Positions 56,503-64,000 of a stretch of 64,000 nucleotides of DNA are shown here, in pieces (position 1 is the stretch's first letter; the number at the start of each line of letters is the position of its first letter). The translations under genes and the position numbers were made by a program. This stretch comes from Bradysia coprophila (taxonomy: Eukaryota > Arthropoda > Insecta > Diptera > Sciaridae). The notes under the pieces were generated by a model. That model did not search any database, had not been told where the DNA came from, and was given only the letters and a program-made list of their open reading frames with translations. The stretch is from assembly GCF_014529535.1 (NCBI RefSeq), contig NC_050738.1:12850062-12914061 (forward strand), written 5' to 3'.

Positions 56503-59500
56503 GTACTTTAAGTACAGCTAGCGCCAGTTGTGAGACATGTGGCTTTAATGCAAACAAATCCCGCAACCCATATAATATTGTGTTTCGTTATGTGAACTTG
56601 TCTTCTACTTTTTAAGCCAAGTTAGCTAGAACATTCAGCAATACAGGCCTGATCTGCTTGAGCTAGATGAAAAAAGACAATTGGACCATTTCGTCCTTAC
56701 GAAAATTGTTCTACTGTGCCTTTTGCAGTTATCTTTTAAAAGTAAATGTGTCTTGAAAATCGCTAACAGAAAAGTATATTTGAACAGAAGAATGAATGCG
56801 GTTTAAGATTCAGCATGGGTCATGGAGCAATTATTTTCCTATTATGTAGAAAAACTAAAATAGAAAGTCTAGTGGCAATATTACGATGTTCTCTTAAAAT
56901 TAATGACTCGTTGTTCCATTTACCGCCACTTACCAAACACACAAACGTTGTGAATGACGGGTACTGATTTCGTTTTCCTCGAATTAATTTTTCCATTAAC
57001 TAATTTACAAAATATAGAAATAATTATTTTTTAGTCAAATAATTTTAATTTTAAATCGCCTGTCATCACTTTCAGTGCAATGCTGTTCATTTATTGTTTG
57101 CAAAAATAGTGTAGCATAACTAGCTGTAGGAGGTTGGAAGCTTTTTCTGTTAAGCAAATCATTGTCAAATGCAATCACAAAATTATCTCGGCGAGTCCGG
57201 CGTTATATTTTCCGGAATACAAAATTTTCCTTGAACAATATGAATATTTAATAAAAATCGCTTTTACCTTATTTATATGTAAACATAACGGAATAGGTAA
57301 TATACAGTTTGTTCTTGACATTTTGCCAAAAAATAAACTTTTGAAATAAATTCATCTCAATGGCAAATAGAGGAAATGCAAAGTTTTCGAAAGTTTAAAA
57401 ACCGTTGTTGTTGATGTTACTGGGAAAATGGTCCATTGTCTGAAAATTGTAGTAATTTAATGGGCAAATCTACCTTCTATGCACACACGTACAATATTAC
57501 GTTCAATTACTCTCAAAACTTTTTCATTTATTTTATCGAGAAAAAAAACCCAACAAATAAACGAAAAACACACGGAACCGTTTACATGAATTCAAGACAC
57601 CACACATCTTCGACAACAGTGTAATAAATAACTGAAAATGAAAGGGAAAAACAATTTTCATTTTATGTTATTGGAAACAATGAATAAATCTCATGGTTAT
57701 ATCCATTATGGAAGTAAAATAAAAACGGGAGATGCTCGTCCATTTAATAGATATAAATATGAAATCCGAAATAAATCCAACAAAACACATCAAACACGAT
57801 TCATACGATGGCTATAATATACGGTCAAAATTTCAAGAAAAAAGATTATATTTTATGACATGTTCAGTCAAACCTACACAGCACCGCAAAAAAGTAACGT
57901 TAACCCAGTCAATTATCTCCGTAGAATTGCATCTGCGAAAAGTTCTCCCAGTTTTTTCTTCCAACAAATTCATTTTCAGTTTAATCGGAGCTTTAAACTG
58001 CATTTTCAAAATTAGTTTCCATTAAATATATGTCACATAAGTGCTTCCAATTATTATGAGCAACAGTTTCGACAACTCATTTCCCATTACCGTCATAATG
58101 ATCAATTATTATGCAAGCAGAACATCTGTTTATTGTTGTATACATCCTAAATAATCACAAAATGATTGGATAGACAATTGAGAAGCTTTAATTCTTTAAT
58201 TGAATCCATGTCAATTATCTGTCTGTTTAATGATTTACAAACAGAAGCAGACGAAAATACAGGAAAAAAAGTTCGAGAAAATCATTCGCCTTATATATAG
58301 ACATCGAACAAGATGTCTTTAAAGTCTCCCCATCATCACATTCGTAATGGAAAATTAAAAGAACCTTAACCGAGGAAAATGTACTGTATTGCCTTCAACC
58401 ATTGTGTTCAGTTTTGACAACGAAACCCAATATTTTTTATCGCAATGCCAAAAGTGATGAAAGTTTATTGTGTTACGGGCTTTGTGGTTAAAAATGTTTT
58501 TAGACTAAACGCATAAAGAATCTGAACAACACAACAACAACGGCAGCAGCAACACAAAAAAGTGAAATGAAAAGAAGAATAAGAAAAAAATTTTCGATTA
58601 TAATATCTTCGATGATGATCAGAGGGACAGAGCGAAAGAAAAAATGGGGGACAAAAAGGGAAAAGAAGAACCATATGCTAGCCGACTAGCGCCGAAACAT
58701 ACATCAGACTTGTTCTCATGAAACTTTTGTCCATTTTTCTGTTTTCCCGCCGGCTTTAAGCTCACATTCCACATAGAACATAAAAAAATATGAAAAATGC
58801 GAACATCGTCCTCCTCCGTATATATGGATGGATAAAGGTGGTTTTATCTGTTCTATAACGTTAGAAAAGCGAAAATGTATAGATGGAAAAAGATGATAAA
58901 ATGAACTTTTTCGTTTTGGTTTTGTCTTTTAAATTTTTGGTCACGTAACACTAAACTGAACAACATAATTAAATTTTGTTTGTGCAGATATACCGAGCAT
59001 ACGGATATTGTTGCCATATTTTCATTCATTCAAAAAATTTTTTTTTGCTTTCTTCTGTTCGTAGGCGACATCCTACAACAACATTATTATTATGTACCGT
59101 TCTAGCACCGGCATCATAAAATATAATTGCTGAAAGTACCGGAAACGGTAGATTGCAGATAGCATGTTGATTTCATTAATTCATTATCGGCATGGCAAAA
59201 TATTTGATTATTTGCATTCAAATTTACGTTAATGGAACATTATGTCGAATAACATTTTCGTGTACTGAATTAATTGTTTGTCATATGTCTTTTTGCTTTG
59301 GCATTTAGCAACCTGTTACAAAATGGTATTATACTAATAATAACCTTGTTCAACATCATGAACATTCACGAACAACAGTTGAATTAAAATAATTTCTAAT
59401 GGCAATTAAGTCAAAACTTTTTACCATTGATGTCCTTTCTGAAAAGGAGCTCCGCTAGGGAATTAATCAAATTTATTTTAATTAGAAAAATGTATTCCGT

Positions 59501-62500
59501 TTTGTTTGTGCAATGAGTGGGAAGAGGGGAGACGTGAGGGCGGGTAGCAACATACGAAATGGAATCACAAATTTGGGTTTCACCGTATGTGGGTTTTGGA
59601 TAAATCTTTCTTGTGATTAACATTCCCATTGAAAGCGTTTGACCTTCTTAAATTGGATTAAAAACTTCTTTAAAAAAGATGAGAATATTAAAGTGCTGTA
59701 CAATGTATACATAAACGTTAAACCGACCACACCGACACATTTTTCTCGGAAAAATTGCAACTTCCGTAACTGGAAAAGAATCACATTTTTCTCTTGCCAT
59801 CTCTGTGAAGTCGATACTCTTTTTATTCCCATTGACAAAATCGAAAATCGTCTTACATTTCTTTCTGCCATAAAACCTATTTCAAAATATACGTTCATTC
59901 GTTTAATGCTTGGTTTTGTTTCACTTGGTTACTGTGAAAACGGATATATCGTTCGTATTTGATTTTTATTGATTCTGGTGCAATGTATGTTAACGTAAAG
60001 TTATGGTTCAGCAAAAATCGAGGCAAAAATTCTATTGCAAATCTATCACTTTACCGTGATATGACTAAAACTTTTTCATGATTCATGAACAGTGAGCACG
60101 TACGGAGGGGTTACATTTATCTGAGAGAGAGTGTGTCGGTGTCAACAAGATATACAGTAAATATCTCATAGCATAGGAAGACTTTTGAACATTTGCCGGT
60201 TGATCAACTTACAGAGTACGAAACGACAATCATAGAAATTGTGAAATTACTTCAAGTTGGTACAATGGCACAGAATGGTCCCATTAGCAAGATGCCCCCC
60301 GCGTTTAGCTCTAGAATGGAAAGAGGTTATTCAAACTTTATGAGTCTTCTACATTCAGAAATTTAGTTTGATGTTAGCACTTGAAGTGAACTTTATTATC
60401 TGCTATATACCACTTATTGCTGACACCTTTTGCGGCAATTATTACAATTGTTGATTTTACAGTGGCCTCTAATGGCTTAGTTATTTGCTCTTATTACAAG
60501 GTTCATTAGATCCATGCAATTCATTCATTATTACCAACTGGTTGAATCGGATAATACCCAGGGTAATGCTACATAACAATGCTATTGATTGTGAATGATT
60601 GAAATCTAATTGATTATTGCAAGAAACATTTTTTTTATGTTCTACAATGATGCTCTCTTATCTGTCTGAGTTTCAGCCCTGCGAACGTCCTTCTTTGAGT
60701 GAACACTTCAAGTTTCACAGTCAACCTTTCGTCTGATTTTGTCTATTACATTTGTGTAACCGTGCTACACAGATTTTAATTACGACAGCTTTCAGCTCTA
60801 TCAAAATCTACGTTGATTAAAATGTCATGCTTAATTGCGAAAAAAATGATAAATTCCAAATTGTTTGACTCAAAGTTTCGCTACTCAATTCTGTTACAGA
60901 CATAATAAACATACCGAAGCATCACCCTTTTACTCGGTGCTGCTGTGGCATATTTTATCATGTGAGGTGGGTGAAAGTTTGCCATTCACCTAACCTTTGA
61001 CGATTCAATAAATTTGTGCTGAGATCTACAAGTAAAAATCGATTCCAAATGCTAAAGCTTACCGGGTTAGAGTGGATCAATTTGATATAACAGTTTGTAA
61101 TAATAAGGTTAACATAAGATAACCGGAACAGCTTCGCTCTTTATAGTTTTTTCGAGAACGTCATCATTTATTTTCCCGCAATTACTGTTAGCCTAGCCTA
61201 CCTAATAATAACAAACTGGGATACGATTTATTATCCAAATACACATAACTTTCATCAGCAAACAATGCTCGAAAAAATGTATTTGTTTTCGTCGAAGCTT
61301 GAGTATAATAACACACAACAGTTGAGCAGAGAGTGTACTCTTGAAGTGGCTCGAACCATTTGATTAATACGCACTGGTATAATTCACTTTTGCAGTCGTT
61401 AACGAGGGGCAATATTTCATCCTTTCGGAAATCATAAATACACGCAAAGGTTAAATCTTGTCAAATCATTTCACAGTAAGTGTACCACTATGGCAGAAAG
61501 TCTATATCTGTAGTATAATACATTACACATCCATTTTACCGACTCCCAGAGACTAATAAACAAGTAAATGAAACATTTTAAAGCACTTTTAAAGAAAATT
61601 ACTTTTTGGTGTTTTTGTGCACGAGAACTGGAGCGTTTAACAACCATAAATATAAACCATCATCTAATGAATGATTAATGACAGAGAAAAACAAGAAAAC
61701 AAAGGGCCGACTTTTTTTCGTAGATTATTATAATACGATAAAAATGAAACCCCTTTTTTATGATGGTATATTCCATAATATCCGTATAACTGCACTCTTC
61801 GTAACGAAAAAAAAATGAAAATAATATTTTCTGTGCTCAATTTTCCACCACTTTCACATAAAAATATAAAACTTTATCATTTTTGCTGTAAAAGTTTTAA
61901 ACTTTAATTTAACCTGCGGCATTTTCGGTTAAGTGGTTCGTTTTGTTAAGATATATGTTGTAAAACGTAAGCTATATGTGTCAGCACACAGTCGAATTAT
62001 AGAAGATAATTTCAAGAATTTCACTTTCATTCGGCTTCTTCTTTTCCCTTTTCCCCATTCTTACGGTCTGTTCCCTCGTCTTCCTACATAATTACATTAC
62101 GCTTCCTTTCGGAAAGGATGTTCAATGTGACATCTTACACTCGATTTCTAAGCAGATAAAATTGAGGTAAAGAGAAACGCTTGTTTGATTAACAAAGTAG
62201 TTTGGATAAACTTTGTCCGAAAAGAAGTTCATTGTTCAAATTCAATATGGTGCAAAAGGGAACTTGAATGGAGACCCTATTCAAATAAAAGTTGATATAA
62301 AACTATATTCATTGAATAAACTACGAGACATATAAAGTAAATGATGGACAAACTTACGGTTGTGTATATAATTTCAAATTGAACTTTCTTCTTGAAAAGT
62401 TTCCAAGTTTCTTGGTATTCTGATCGAAAAGCTTTCTTATATGGTGAAACAAACTTTTACATTTCTATAGACTGCCGACGCAGCATATTGTTCTGTGGTA

Positions 62501-64000
62501 CCCAATTAACCTTTTACTTTACAATTTATACATGATTTCCATAGCAAATGACAAGCGTTCTTTTTTTTATCGTGCACGCGTAGCATAATTGAGCAACAGT
62601 CAAGACAACCGAACGCTTATAACAGTAGATACATGTAGGCTTTCTTCAAGCATACACTGCTGTAAAAACATATCAACTACCATGTCACCCAGTTATTTGA
62701 TCACATTGCCGATAAACTCTTATAGAGAGCAAGATAAACGTAAGCTCAAATATACCGCATTTGTGAAATATGTGTGTACACAACATAATACATATAGATG
62801 TACTTATTGGGTGATTTGTGGTATGATGGTTAAGCCAGTGTTATGGCTGAAGATAATAGAAAATTGTATTATGTTTGAGCATTTTAGATGTAAATCCTTT
62901 TACTCTATGCGATAATTTTACGCCTTCTGGCAAACAGATTTTATTTCACCTGTTGTTTGCGTTCCGTTCCAGGATATTCGCTCATGTTTTCCCACCAGCT
63001 AAACATAGCGTCAACGTTACACACATTCGCTTATGTATATATAACTTATTCCGCATTAGCGACAAATCTTAGCATCGAATCTAATTTGCAGGAAATTAAT
63101 GTCATTGCAAACTCATCGATCAAAATTTCCGTCATTTTTTTCATGAATATTGTGAGCAGATTTTCGCGTTGTTCTCGTCCTATTTTTTTACTGTAACCTT
63201 AGTTGCCTCAAATCAGTACATCTAAAACGAAAGCGATGAACTGCTTCATTTATCTATGGAAAAAATGCCATCGTAAAAAGCGAACAAACAAATTGATTAT
63301 GGATTAATGATGCATACAACTCGGTCATATACGATGAAAATACTGACAGCGCAAAAGCTTATTCTAAAAATATTGGCGTGTTATGTTATGTATACGATTC
63401 AGATCGAAAATAATTTTCTAAACGCTCGGTCGTAGTTTTAGTTGTATGAGAAACTAATTCATTAATTTGTAATCTCGAATGTAAATATTTAACGAGTTGA
63501 TGAATTGCAATAGAATCAAAAGCGAACATTTGAGTACGTTAGAGCTTTTAATTTAATTTTTCCCCTTAAAGGAAAAGTCGTTTTGTCGACGATATTTTGT
63601 TCAGGTGAAAGCACATCAAAATAAAATTCTTGCAAATTATTCGCAGAAGCAAGCTTCCACTCAGATGACTTGATTCCTCCTTGTACAAACTCGTATCTTC
63701 CAAACGAGAACCTATAACATCTTTCAAACAGTGGATAATATCTTCTGTTCAATGATAATTTCCAAGGAAAAGTTTTATTAAAGGCACCAAGAAATCGTTT
63801 TGAGGCACTTTGTGTAAATAAAATATCGCATGGTTGAACCAACATCGGATTCGTTTTGCGGGCATGTAAAAGTAGCTACAGTTCGACTGAACAGAGTCAC
63901 TTTGTTGGAGAAGAATTTATGTGCAACCGATAAAAGGAATTTCCAGGTTTTTATAAAAGACGGCGAGAAAGTCTTTTTGATGTTATTCATCTTCCGTAAT
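56503..64000. other. Gene-poor AT-rich tail of the window
   Basis: No exon, domain or repeat array recognised. The open frames are short and AT-driven. It may be intergenic or a large intron of a gene starting outside the window. Confidence 0.45.

Noticed and set aside
1..64000. tRNA, rRNA and viral-type genes
   Set aside because: I looked for conserved tRNA arms and for viral polymerase or capsid motifs by eye and saw none. This was not exhaustive; tRNAscan-SE and a domain search would decide.

Overview
The window is eukaryotic and clearly AT-rich. It has GT-AG introns, many only 57-76 bp long, AATAAA signals, and dense short inverted-repeat elements. Protein comparisons from memory, together with the compact introns, suggest an insect, most likely a nematoceran fly (Diptera). 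The genus cannot be read from the sequence. Six protein-coding genes could be rebuilt exon by exon, and in each multi-exon gene the intron phases close exactly.

Layout. 1-10.8 kb has no recognised gene: one orphan exon-like block (3531-3664) and several MITE-like elements. 10.8-22.3 kb is a compact housekeeping cluster: mitochondrial aconitase (minus, 7 coding exons, 782 aa), the 26S proteasome subunit Rpn7/PSMD6 (minus, one coding exon, 389 aa), a ZFYVE19/ANCHR homologue (plus, 5 exons, 280 aa) and, tail to tail with it, ZCRB1/U11-U12 31K (minus, 4 exons, 185 aa). 22.3-31.1 kb is gene-poor with several foldback elements. 31.1-39.1 kb is a 13-exon membrane dipeptidase gene (minus, 827 aa) with a long cytoplasmic N-terminus, a transmembrane anchor, all zinc ligands, and a 22-nt microexon. 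39.1-46.4 kb is mobile-element territory with a reverse-transcriptase remnant. 46.4-48.75 kb holds a secreted beta-lactamase-like serine hydrolase (plus, 6 exons, 528 aa) preceded by a frameshifted relic of its own first exon. 48.75-64 kb has no recognised gene.

The most unusual content is a set of small non-autonomous elements. Several have perfect or near-perfect 8-bp target-site duplications, the hAT signature. Their terminal inverted repeats run directly into a short-unit minisatellite (ATTAAATGG, GTAAATCAC, TTTGAGAAAT or GATACCGGGAA type). Others are nested in one another or in a dispersed repeat family, giving relative insertion ages. Together they look like an active or recently active factory of minisatellite-bearing MITEs.

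The genes are not a pathway. They are unrelated neighbours: TCA cycle, proteasome lid, abscission checkpoint, minor spliceosome, peptide/leukotriene hydrolysis, and a secreted hydrolase. The PSMD6 and ZFYVE19 starts diverge across a MITE cluster. ZFYVE19 and ZCRB1 converge with only 118 bp between stop codons, so their 3' ends probably overlap.
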